Shown piece after piece: positions 26,933 to 34,546 of a stretch of 64,000 nucleotides of DNA. How positions within the stretch are numbered: the first letter of the stretch is position 1; each line of letters opens with the position of its first letter. A model generated the notes under the pieces. The model saw only the letters and a program-made list of their open reading frames with translations. It had not been told where the DNA came from and ran no database searches. The stretch covers positions 396,019-460,018 of the forward strand of contig WRHY01000001.1 in assembly GCA_009783025.1 (NCBI GenBank), read 5' to 3'. Position numbers and translations under genes: made by a program. The DNA is from Desulfovibrionaceae bacterium (GTDB lineage: Bacteria > Desulfobacterota > Desulfovibrionia > Desulfovibrionales > Desulfovibrionaceae).

Positions 26933-28488
26933 AAAACAGCCCTCTCTTAGGTAGTGCCGCAGTTTGGGGTCAGACAAGGAAGACGAGTTTTTGCGAGGGT
27001 GGGCTGGACTCTTCGGTCCTGCCCCCCGAGCAAAAACGACGCCTGACGAAGTATCACGCCAAACTGCGGCACTACCTCCTCCTCTGCCTGCTCACGCTCT
27101 GCCTAAGCGGCTGCTTTAACCTGAGCCCGGCTTATGCCCCGCCGGATCTGATGCAGCCCATGCCTGAAGAGTATAAGGAAGAAGAAGGCTGGAAAACGGC
27201 CACGCCCAGGGAAACGTTCGACCGGGGCTCCTGGTGGGAGGTGTTTGACGATCCGGCGTTGAATGCCCTGATCACTCAGGCTGACCGGGCGAACCAGAAT
27301 ATCGCGCTTGCGGCGGCAAACCTGCGCCAGGCCAAGGCCCAGATAGACGCGGCCAGGGCCGCGCTTGTGCCCGGCGTGGGCGCGTCCGCTTCCGCGACCA
27401 GGAGCGGGACGGAAAACAGGCCGGCCAGCAGCGGTTATTCCTTTGGCATACAAGCGCAATGGGAAATAAGCTTCTGGAATTCCCTGCCCAATTACGAGGC
27501 GGCCCAGGCTCAGGCCACGGCCTCGGCCGCGGATTTCGCCACCATGCGCCTGGCCGTGCAGGCGGAGCTGGCCCAGAGCTATTTTCAACTGCGCGGCCTG
27601 GACGGGCAGCAATCCCTGTATGAATCCACCATCACTTCTTACCGCAGAGCCGTGCAACTGACGGAAAGCCAGCTCAGGGGCGGCATTGTCACCCGCATGG
27701 ACGTGGACCAGGCCCATGCGCAACTGGCCACGGCCGAAGCCCAACTGTCCACGGTCAAACGCCAGCGGGCGCTGCTGGAACATGCCATTGCCGTGCTTAT
27801 CGGGCAGATTCCTTCCACCTACAGCCTGGAACGCGGCACACCGGCCGCGTCTATTCCCGGCGTGCCCAGGGACTTGCCGTCAACGCTGCTGGAACGCAGA
27901 CCGGACGTGGCAGCGGCCGAACGCCGGGTGGCAGCGGCCAATCAGCAGATAGGCATGGCGCGGGCGGCCTGGTTTCCAACGTTGATCCTTGGGGGCGACG
28001 CCACGGGCACGGGCGCGGCCTGGCATTCCGGGCCGCTCTGGGCCTGGGCCGTGGGGCCGAGCGCGGCCTTGACTCTCTTTTCCGGCGGCCGCAGGCTGGC
28101 GGAAAACGACGCGGCCTGGGCAGGGTATGAAGCCGCGGTGGCCAATTACCGCCAGACAGTGCTTGAAGCTTTCCGGGATGTGGAAGACAGCCTCTCAAAC
28201 CTGACGTATTTGAAAATCAGCGCCGAAGCCCAGGCACGGGCGGTCAAAGCTTCCCAATCGGCCCTGAGCGTTGCCGAGTCCCAGTACCGGGGCGGTATGA
28301 CCACCTATTTGCAGGTGGTGACCAGCCAGGAAGCCTTGTTGTCGGCGCAGCGCAGCGCCATCGAACTGCAAAGCCTGCGCCTGCAAAACACTGTGGGCTT
28401 GTTCAAGGCCCTGGGCGGGGGCTTTGAGGAAGCGGATCTGCGCATGCTGGTGCAGAGTCCTCCGGCGTTGGGACAGGCGGAGCGGTAG
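26929..28488 (+). CDS. Outer-membrane efflux lipoprotein (OprM/NodT family) with repeat-extended N-terminus
   Basis: A 519-residue TolC-type channel. The mature part has FNLSPAYAPPDLMQPMPEEY, GSWWEVFDDPALNALI and two outer-membrane efflux repeats (AQSYFQLRGLDGQQ, RRPDVAAAERRVAAANQQIG). A lipobox LSGC places the acylated Cys at residue 62. The frame from ATG 26929 (AGGAG upstream, overlapping the pump stop as ATGA) passes through 127-bp repeat A2, so about 42 residues (GSAAVWGQTRKTSFCEGG...) lie between MKNSPLL and the hydrophobic core YLLLCLLTLCLSGC. That makes an abnormally long signal-peptide n-region; export may be affected. Confidence 0.9.
   Translation: MKNSPLLGSAAVWGQTRKTSFCEGGLDSSVLPPEQKRRLTKYHAKLRHYLLLCLLTLCLSGCFNLSPAYAPPDLMQPMPEEYKEEEGWKTATPRETFDRGSWWEVFDDPALNALITQADRANQNIALAAANLRQAKAQIDAARAALVPGVGASASATRSGTENRPASSGYSFGIQAQWEISFWNSLPNYEAAQAQATASAADFATMRLAVQAELAQSYFQLRGLDGQQSLYESTITSYRRAVQLTESQLRGGIVTRMDVDQAHAQLATAEAQLSTVKRQRALLEHAIAVLIGQIPSTYSLERGTPAASIPGVPRDLPSTLLERRPDVAAAERRVAAANQQIGMARAAWFPTLILGGDATGTGAAWHSGPLWAWAVGPSAALTLFSGGRRLAENDAAWAGYEAAVANYRQTVLEAFRDVEDSLSNLTYLKISAEAQARAVKASQSALSVAESQYRGGMTTYLQVVTSQEALLSAQRSAIELQSLRLQNTVGLFKALGGGFEEADLRMLVQSPPALGQAER
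26950..27076. repeat. Palindromic interspersed element, family A (copy A2) inside a coding region
   Basis: A 127-bp element with arms GGTAGTGCCGCAGTTTGG and CCAAACTGCGGCACTACC, located wholly within the outer-membrane channel gene. Both strands of the arm carry the same C-to-G change relative to other copies. It stays open in the reading frame used. Confidence 0.92.
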
Positions 28489-29350
28489 ACGCGGGAAAAA
28501 GAATAATCAGCAGCACGCCGCCAAGAATAAGGCTCGCTCCGGCCCAGCCTTGAAGGGAAAACATCTCTCCCCAGAACCACCAGGCCAGCAGGGCGGCCAG
28601 GAGAGGCTCCAGGGTGGCGACAACAGCCACGACTGTGGGCGGCAGGCGTTTCAGGCCCTCGCAGTAGGACCAGTATGCCGCGTAGGTGCAGAAAAAACCC
28701 AACATGACAAGGGCTGTCCAAACGGTGGAGCTTTTAGCGCTGAAACTGACAAAGGGCAGAAGAAGCAGGGCTCCGGCGGGCAGGCACCAGCAATAGAGGG
28801 TGAGGGGCGAATACTGTTTGAGATAGTGCGCGCCGAAAATATAATGCAGGGAATAGCAAAATCCCGCTGTCAGTCCGGCCGCGATCCCGAGAAAACTTGC
28901 TCCCTGCGGGAGTCCGCCGCCGGACAGGCAGGCCAGTGTGGCTCCGCCTAGAGCCAGTGCCAGAGCAAGGAGCTTGGGGCCGGTAAAGAGTTCACGGAAG
29001 AACAGGCGGGAAAGCAAGGCGACCCAGGCCGGAGCGGTGTACAGCAGCACAGCGGCAAGGGCCGCTCCTGCCTCTTCCACCGCCAGGAAATACGCGGCGA
29101 AAAAACCGCTAATCCCCACACAGCCGAACGCGGCGAAGGTCAGCGCGATACGCGGAGGAACGCGGATCGCGCCCTTGGGCGCGGCGTGCAGCCAGAAGAA
29201 AAAAGCCCCAAAGACGGCCCGCCAGAAGGCGGCCTCCTGAGGGGAAAGCCCGTCGGCCATGCAGATACGGCCCAATGGGCCGAGAAAGGCCCAAAGCAGC
29301 GCCGCCAGGGCGGCAAAGACATAGCCAAGGCACTGCCGGTAGCGCTTCAT
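28403..29350 (-). CDS. EamA/DMT-family transporter
   Basis: A 315-residue, ten-helix drug/metabolite-type transporter. The N-terminal half is YVFAALAALLWAFLGPLGRI and DGLSPQEAAFWRAVFGAFFF; the second EamA repeat is LYCWCLPAGALLLLPFVSFS with ATLEPLLAALLAWWFWGEMF. Substrate unknown. The assigned ATG 29350 (MKRYRQCLGYVF) lies inside repeat A3 and lacks a clear ribosome site. A TTG at 29581 would give a 392-residue form translating the whole repeat. Its last 86 bp overlap the convergent outer-membrane channel gene. Confidence 0.85.
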   Translation of the reverse strand: MKRYRQCLGYVFAALAALLWAFLGPLGRICMADGLSPQEAAFWRAVFGAFFFWLHAAPKGAIRVPPRIALTFAAFGCVGISGFFAAYFLAVEEAGAALAAVLLYTAPAWVALLSRLFFRELFTGPKLLALALALGGATLACLSGGGLPQGASFLGIAAGLTAGFCYSLHYIFGAHYLKQYSPLTLYCWCLPAGALLLLPFVSFSAKSSTVWTALVMLGFFCTYAAYWSYCEGLKRLPPTVVAVVATLEPLLAALLAWWFWGEMFSLQGWAGASLILGGVLLIILFPASTAPPVPTPEDSAPACADPLPQSPRPGP

Positions 29351-29545
29351 TTTGTCGTGATACTTCGTCAGGCTACGCTTTTGCTCGGGGGGCAGGACCG
29401 AAGAGCTGACTCGCCACCTCCTGTGGCTCGCCCTTCGGGCGGGGTCGCATTCGCTCCCCCGTCCAATTCCGCTCTCCTGCGGAATTGTCAGCCCTCCCTC
29501 GCAAAAACTTGCCTTCCTCGTCTGACAACAAACTGAAACGCTACC
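29338..29545. repeat. Family A element with nested module B (copy A3)
   Basis: A 208-bp element with arms GGTAGCGCTTCATTTTGTC and ACAAACTGAAACGCTACC. Its A-type interior is interrupted at 29407-29489 by an 83-bp module (TGACTCG ... AATTGTC) containing the hairpins GCTCGCCCTTCGGGCG and AATTCCGC/GCGGAATT. The same module occurs at 39349, 43514 and 63906. The element contains the proposed start codon of the EamA gene. Confidence 0.88.
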
Positions 29546-29601
29546 GGCTTTGTTCAAATTGATGGGATGGCCCTTTTGCAAGCTGCCCCTCTGCTCATAT
29601 C

Positions 29602-30651
29602 TTAATACGCATGGTCCGAATCCAACTCCTCCGGCGTAACCTTGTGCGAGAAGATGTAATAGACCCAGGACTGGTAGCCGATAACTATGGGCACGCAGAT
29701 CAGCGCCACGAACAACATGATGGTCAACGTCAGTTGAGAGGAAGCTGCCTTGGCCACGGTAATGCTCGCCTCGGGCGAAATGCTCGAAGGAATGATGGCC
29801 GGGTACATGCCGAGCACGCCGAACAGGGTGACCAGCACGATGAATCCCGCGCTGGCGGCAAAAGCCCCGGCCAGGATTTCCGCCTTGAGCAGGAAAGGCA
29901 GGGTAACGAGCAGCACCACGGCCAAAACGGGAATAATCATCATGGCCGGGGTACGCAGGTAGTTGGCATAGAGCGGAGTATAGTAGGCTGTGGCGATAAG
30001 AAAGGCCACGGCCACCCCGGCCAGCGGAAGCCAGAGCGTTCTGGCGGCGTGAACGGCGCGGTCATGCAGGGGGTTCACTGATTTGATGGCCAGCCAGATG
30101 GCGCCGTGCGTGGCGAACATCAGGACAAAGAACACGCCGCCGAGCAAACCGTAGGGATTGAGCAGCATGAGAATGTTTCCGAGATATACGCCCTGCTCGT
30201 TGATGGGAATGCCCTGGAACAGGTTGGCAAAGGCCACGCCGAGCAGCAGAGCGGGCAGGAAACTGCCCAGGAACTGGAAGCCGTCCCAGACGTTGCGCCA
30301 TTGCGGGTGATCTATCTTGTTGCGGAATTCAAAGGACACCGCGCGGAAGATAAGGGCAAAAAGCAGAATCAGCAGCGGGGCGTACAAAGCGCTGAACATG
30401 ACGGCATAGGCCAGAGGGAAGGCCGCGAAGGTCACGCCGCCCGCCGTGATCAGCCAGACTTCATTGCCGTCCCAAAACGGACCCGCCGCATTGAAAATGA
30501 CCCGGCGGTCCTCGTTTGTTTTGCCCAGAAAGGGCAGTAGCGTGCCCATGCCCAGGTCGAAACCGTCAAGCATGAAGTAGATCGCCCACAGCAGGCCCCA
30601 GAGAAAGAACCAGGTGGTCTGCAGGAATTCATGAGTTAAAATATCAAACAT
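29602..30651 (-). CDS. cydB: Cytochrome bd quinol oxidase subunit II
   Basis: A 349-residue CydB with about eight membrane helices. It has FLWGLLWAIYFMLDGFDLGM near the N-terminus, the conserved GPFWDGNEVWLITAGG (residues 57-72) and FRNKIDHPQWRNVWD. It pairs with CydA to oxidise quinol and reduce O2 to water without pumping. In a strict anaerobe it serves oxygen detoxification (family knowledge). It starts 49 bp after cydA with GAGGAT upstream. Confidence 0.96.
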   Translation of the reverse strand: MFDILTHEFLQTTWFFLWGLLWAIYFMLDGFDLGMGTLLPFLGKTNEDRRVIFNAAGPFWDGNEVWLITAGGVTFAAFPLAYAVMFSALYAPLLILLFALIFRAVSFEFRNKIDHPQWRNVWDGFQFLGSFLPALLLGVAFANLFQGIPINEQGVYLGNILMLLNPYGLLGGVFFVLMFATHGAIWLAIKSVNPLHDRAVHAARTLWLPLAGVAVAFLIATAYYTPLYANYLRTPAMMIIPVLAVVLLVTLPFLLKAEILAGAFAASAGFIVLVTLFGVLGMYPAIIPSSISPEASITVAKAASSQLTLTIMLFVALICVPIVIGYQSWVYYIFSHKVTPEELDSDHAY

Positions 30652-30700
30652 AGCTTATATCCTCATGGCGAGAGAGTTGAGGGCAACATCCGCTACGCGG

Positions 30701-32110
30701 CTAAGCCGCAGCCACCGGGCCCTTGATGGCGAAACGGCGCAACAGGTAGATAGCCAGAACGCCCAAAAGCCCGTAAATGACGGTAAACGCGGCCAGGGAC
30801 AAGGCGACGGAACTGCCCGGCACCGGCGAAATGCCTTGCGCGGTGAGCATGAGCTTGTACACAAGCCAGGGTTGCCGCCCGACCTCGGCCACCATCCAGC
30901 CCGCCATGATGGCGATATAGGGCAGGGGAATGGCATAGGCGAGAATCCGGGCAAAGCCGGGGCGGTCCGCGATGCTGTTCCTCCATACATAGGCCAGGGC
31001 GGCCAGCAGGATGAACAGGCCACCCAGGCCTGCCATGAGCCGGAAAGAAAGGAAGGTGAGCAATACCGGAGGCATGGCCTCCTCGGGCTGCAAGGGGCGT
31101 ATGATTTTTTCCCCGTCCGGCATCACGGCCACAGGCAGCGAGGGATCATATCCGGTCCTGGCCTGGAATTCGGCAAAATCCAGAGGGGCGAGTTCCTTCA
31201 GGCCCTTCACCTCGGCGTTGAAGTCGCCGAAAGCCAGGAAACTGAGCAGGCCGGGAATGGGCAGCAGTTCAAAATAATTTTCCTTTTTAGCTTCATTGGG
31301 CAGGGTCAGCAGATACATGGGCACGGACGTGCCGGTTTCCCAATGCGCTTCCATGGCCGCCAACTTGGTGGGCTGGATTCTGGCCACGGTCATGCCGTGG
31401 TTGTGGCCGTGCACGGCCAACACAACAGACAACACCAGGGTCCAGACCGCGGCCATCTTGAACGAGCGGTTGAAAAAGTCGCTTTCATTCTTGCGCACCA
31501 GGTGCCAGGCGGAAATGCCGAGCACGAAAAAGCCGGCCAGTATCCACGAGGCCAAGATGGTATGGAAAAACTGGCTCCAGGCAAAGGGGTTGCTGATAAC
31601 CGTGAAAAAGTCGGTCAGAACCGCCTTGCCGTTAACAAAGTCGGCGCCCACGGGATTCTGCATCCAGCCGTTGGCAATGATAATCCAGATTGCGGAAAGA
31701 TTGCCCGCCGCGGCCACGACCCAAATGGCAAAACAGTGCACCTTTTTGGAAACCTTGTCCCAACCAAAGTGCCACACCGCGACAAAGGTGGATTCGAGGA
31801 AAAAGGCCAGCGTGGCTTCAATAGCCAGGATAGAGCCGAAAATGTCGCCCACGCCGTGGGAGTAGTTCGACCAGTTGGTGCCGAACTGAAACTCCAGTGT
31901 GATGCCGGTGACAATACCGAGCACAAAGTTGATGATAAAAAGCTTGCCCCAGAATTTGGCCATTCTTTTGTACTGCTCGTTCCCGGTCCGGACGTAAATG
32001 GTCTCCATAATGGCCAGGAGCACCGACAGGCCGAGGGTGAGCGGAACAAAGATGAAGTGGAAAAATACCGTTACCGCGAACTGCAGCCGCGACAACATCA
32101 CAACATCCAT
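30701..32110 (-). CDS. cydA: Cytochrome bd quinol oxidase subunit I
   Basis: A 469-residue CydA. His18 in LQFAVTVFFHFIFVPLTLGL is the high-spin heme ligand position. Conserved blocks are VGDIFGSILAIEATLAFFLE, FVAVWHFGWDKVSKKVHCFA and MVAEVGRQPWLVYKLMLT. The quinol loop is short, as in the S-type or CIO-like group. AAAGGGG lies 6 bp before ATG 32110. It is the first gene of cydAB, with repeat A4 in its upstream region. Confidence 0.96.
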   Translation of the reverse strand: MDVVMLSRLQFAVTVFFHFIFVPLTLGLSVLLAIMETIYVRTGNEQYKRMAKFWGKLFIINFVLGIVTGITLEFQFGTNWSNYSHGVGDIFGSILAIEATLAFFLESTFVAVWHFGWDKVSKKVHCFAIWVVAAAGNLSAIWIIIANGWMQNPVGADFVNGKAVLTDFFTVISNPFAWSQFFHTILASWILAGFFVLGISAWHLVRKNESDFFNRSFKMAAVWTLVLSVVLAVHGHNHGMTVARIQPTKLAAMEAHWETGTSVPMYLLTLPNEAKKENYFELLPIPGLLSFLAFGDFNAEVKGLKELAPLDFAEFQARTGYDPSLPVAVMPDGEKIIRPLQPEEAMPPVLLTFLSFRLMAGLGGLFILLAALAYVWRNSIADRPGFARILAYAIPLPYIAIMAGWMVAEVGRQPWLVYKLMLTAQGISPVPGSSVALSLAAFTVIYGLLGVLAIYLLRRFAIKGPVAAA

Positions 32111-32605
32111 AACATACCCCTTTGGCAGAGGAGGAGGGCGTCAGCGCTGAGATGGCTGCAATGCCCGCCCCCGGTTAATTAGACATATAACATTTCGCCA
32201 GGGCTGAGCCGTGGCGGGGAGTTTGCGGCGCTTCCGGTATTGTCTCAGTTTGGCGTGATACTTCGTCAGGCTTGCTTTGTCCTCCGGGGCAGGACCGAAG
32301 AGTCCAGCCCCATCGGCCAAAGCGGCGTCTTCCTCGTCTGACACCAAACTGAGACAATACCGGCATTGCCCAAGCTAAGGCATTATCGTGCTTCCGGGCA
32401 AGTGAAGCTGGAATTTAGTCACTATCAGGAACTATTACCATAAGCAATAGTTTTTCACACTCGGAATATATCAGTAAATGTATTCACCCGCAACAATCTT
32501 CAAAAAGATATCCGCTGAACGCGGGTTTACAGGGCATCGGCTTTTCTGTACCTTATTTGCTGGATTCACCACACACGCGGCATACTTATCCGGAGGCGCA
32601 CCACC
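32111..32605. other. Divergent intergenic region between cydA and rmlA, mostly repeat A4
   Basis: 495 bp without a supported gene. Repeat A4 occupies 32236-32361. Right of it is an AT-richer stretch with an inverted repeat AACTATT/AATAGTT followed by TTT (32430-32454). The cydAB and polysaccharide promoters should be here, but no convincing -35/-10 pair was chosen. Confidence 0.5.
32236..32361. repeat. Palindromic interspersed element, family A (copy A4)
   Basis: A 126-bp element with arms GGTATTGTCTCAGTTTGG and CCAAACTGAGACAATACC. Relative to other copies the arm has two substitutions, each matched on the opposite arm. The interior matches A1 in reverse orientation (GGCCAAAGCGGCGTCTTCC). 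It sits between the cydAB and rmlA promoters. Confidence 0.9.
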
Positions 32606-33508
32606 ATGGCTCCTGTATCCTGGAAGGGCATTATTCTGGCCGGAGGTTCCGGAACACGGCTGTATCCGCTGACCTTAAGCGTGAGCAAACAGCTCATGCC
32701 GATATATGACAAACCCATGATCTATTATCCGCTGTCAGTGCTCATGCTGGCCGGCATCAGGGATATCTGCGTCATTTCAACGCCGCGCGACCTGCCTTTG
32801 TTTCGTGATTTGCTGGGCGACGGCTCGCGTTGGGGCTGCCGCTTTTCCTACACGGAACAGCCAAAGCCGGAAGGCATAGCCCAGGCCTTTTTGCTGACCA
32901 GGGATTTCATCAGAGACAGCAATGTCTGCCTTATTCTCGGGGATAACATCTTTTTCGGCCAGGGCCTGACAGGGGCGTTGGAGTGCGCCATGAGCCGGGA
33001 GCGCGGAGCCACGGTATTCGGTTACCATGTGCGTGATCCGGAGCGCTACGGGGTGATGGAGTTTGACCGGGAAAAAAGGGTTTTGACTATTGAAGAGAAA
33101 CCCGCCAAGCCCAAATCGAACTATGCCGTGACCGGACTGTATTTCTACGACCGGGAGATAGCGGATGTGGCTGCAAGCATCCGGCCTTCGGCCAGGGGCG
33201 AACTGGAAATTACCGACGTGAACAACGAATATCTGCGCCGGGGCAGTCTGAATGCCGAACTGCTGGGACGCGGCATTGCCTGGCTCGATACCGGCACCCA
33301 TGACGCGCTGCTGGCCGCAGGAACCTTTGTCCAGGCCGTGGAAGCCCGGCAAGCCCTGAAAATTTCTTGTCCTGAAGAAATAGCCTGGCGCAAAGGCTAC
33401 ATTTCCGACGCCGAACTGGCTGGTTTGGCCGGGCCCCTTGCTAAAACGGGTTATGGGCAGTATCTTCAGGCCTTATTGGATGATACGCTGCCTGGAAATA
33501 CCCTGTGA
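32606..33508 (+). CDS. rmlA: Glucose-1-phosphate thymidylyltransferase
   Basis: A 300-residue RmlA/RfbA making dTDP-glucose from glucose-1-phosphate and dTTP. The nucleotide loop is [31 protein letters not shown] (residues 8-38). Further motifs are [22 protein letters not shown] and [25 protein letters not shown] precedes ATG 32606. It leads a five-gene polysaccharide cluster; rmlBCD are not adjacent, so the rest of the rhamnose pathway must be elsewhere. Confidence 0.96.
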   Translation: MAPVSWKGIILAGGSGTRLYPLTLSVSKQLMPIYDKPMIYYPLSVLMLAGIRDICVISTPRDLPLFRDLLGDGSRWGCRFSYTEQPKPEGIAQAFLLTRDFIRDSNVCLILGDNIFFGQGLTGALECAMSRERGATVFGYHVRDPERYGVMEFDREKRVLTIEEKPAKPKSNYAVTGLYFYDREIADVAASIRPSARGELEITDVNNEYLRRGSLNAELLGRGIAWLDTGTHDALLAAGTFVQAVEARQALKISCPEEIAWRKGYISDAELAGLAGPLAKTGYGQYLQALLDDTLPGNTL

Positions 33509-33528
33509 ATGCCGGAGGAGCTTCTCCC

Positions 33529-34545
33529 ATGCTGAAGCAAGTGGCCGTAATCGGAGGAGCCGGATATATCGGTTCGCACGCCGCCATGACCCTGCATGCG
33601 GCCGGGTATGATGTTGTTGTGTTTGACAATCTTTCCACAGGACATGCGGAGTTTCTGCGTTTCGGCCGCCATGTGCGGGGGGATTTGGGCGATCCGGCGG
33701 CGTTGGACGCGTTTTTCGCCGCCAATGACATCCGGACGGTCATGCATTTTGCCGCCTGCGCCTATGTGGGAGAGTCGGTCAGCGATCCGGCGAAATACTA
33801 CCGGAATAACGTGGCCAATACCTTGAACCTGCTGGATTGCTGCCGTAAATACCAGGTTGCCAATGTCATTTTCTCCTCAACCTGTTCCACCTATGGCGTT
33901 CCCACGGCCTTGCCCATAACGGAAGATCACCCGCAGCAGCCCATCAATCCTTACGGCCGGACCAAGCTGGCCATTGAATGGGCCTTGCAGGATTTTTCCG
34001 CTGCTTATGGTCTTCGCGTATGCAGCCTGCGCTACTTCAATGCCGCCGGGGCTGCCCCGGCTTCTCTGCGGGCCGGGATCGGAGAAAAGCACGATCCGGA
34101 AACTCATCTCATCCCCCTGGTGCTCAAGGCCGCCGGCAATCCGCCCCACGATCTGGAAAGGGGTATCCGGGTTTTCGGCACAGACTATGACACCAAGGAC
34201 GGCACATGCATCCGTGATTACATCCATGTCTGCGATCTGGCGGATGCGCATATTCTGGCCATGCAATACCTGGAAGCCGGGGGCGGGCGCGCCGCGTTCA
34301 ACCTCGGCAACGGCCAGGGCTATTCAGTGCGGGAAGTGATTGACTCTGCAAGGCGCGTCACCGGTCTGCCCATCAAGGCCGTGACAGCGGCCCGGCGGCC
34401 CGGCGATCCGGGCATACTGATTGGCGACGCGGCCAGGGCGGTGTCCGAACTTGGCTGGAAGCCCAAATTCGCCGGGCTTGACGATATTGTGCAAAGCGCC
34501 TGGGACTGGGAACGTTCCCTGAGCGGGCAACAGCAGGTGCTGTGA
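33529..34545 (+). CDS. galE: UDP-glucose 4-epimerase
   Basis: A 338-residue GalE. The NAD motif is VAVIGGAGYIGSHAAMTLHA, Ser/Tyr/Lys catalysis is shown by SSTCSTYG and YGRTK, and FNAAGAAPASLRAGIGEKHD and GTCIRDYIHVCDLADAH are GalE hallmarks. ATG 33529 is preceded by GGAGGAG; an ATG at 33505 would only add MNAGGASP. It supplies UDP-galactose to the glycosyltransferases downstream. The next gene starts 1 bp after its stop. Confidence 0.95.
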   Translation: MLKQVAVIGGAGYIGSHAAMTLHAAGYDVVVFDNLSTGHAEFLRFGRHVRGDLGDPAALDAFFAANDIRTVMHFAACAYVGESVSDPAKYYRNNVANTLNLLDCCRKYQVANVIFSSTCSTYGVPTALPITEDHPQQPINPYGRTKLAIEWALQDFSAAYGLRVCSLRYFNAAGAAPASLRAGIGEKHDPETHLIPLVLKAAGNPPHDLERGIRVFGTDYDTKDGTCIRDYIHVCDLADAHILAMQYLEAGGGRAAFNLGNGQGYSVREVIDSARRVTGLPIKAVTAARRPGDPGILIGDAARAVSELGWKPKFAGLDDIVQSAWDWERSLSGQQQVL

Positions 34546-34546
34546 C

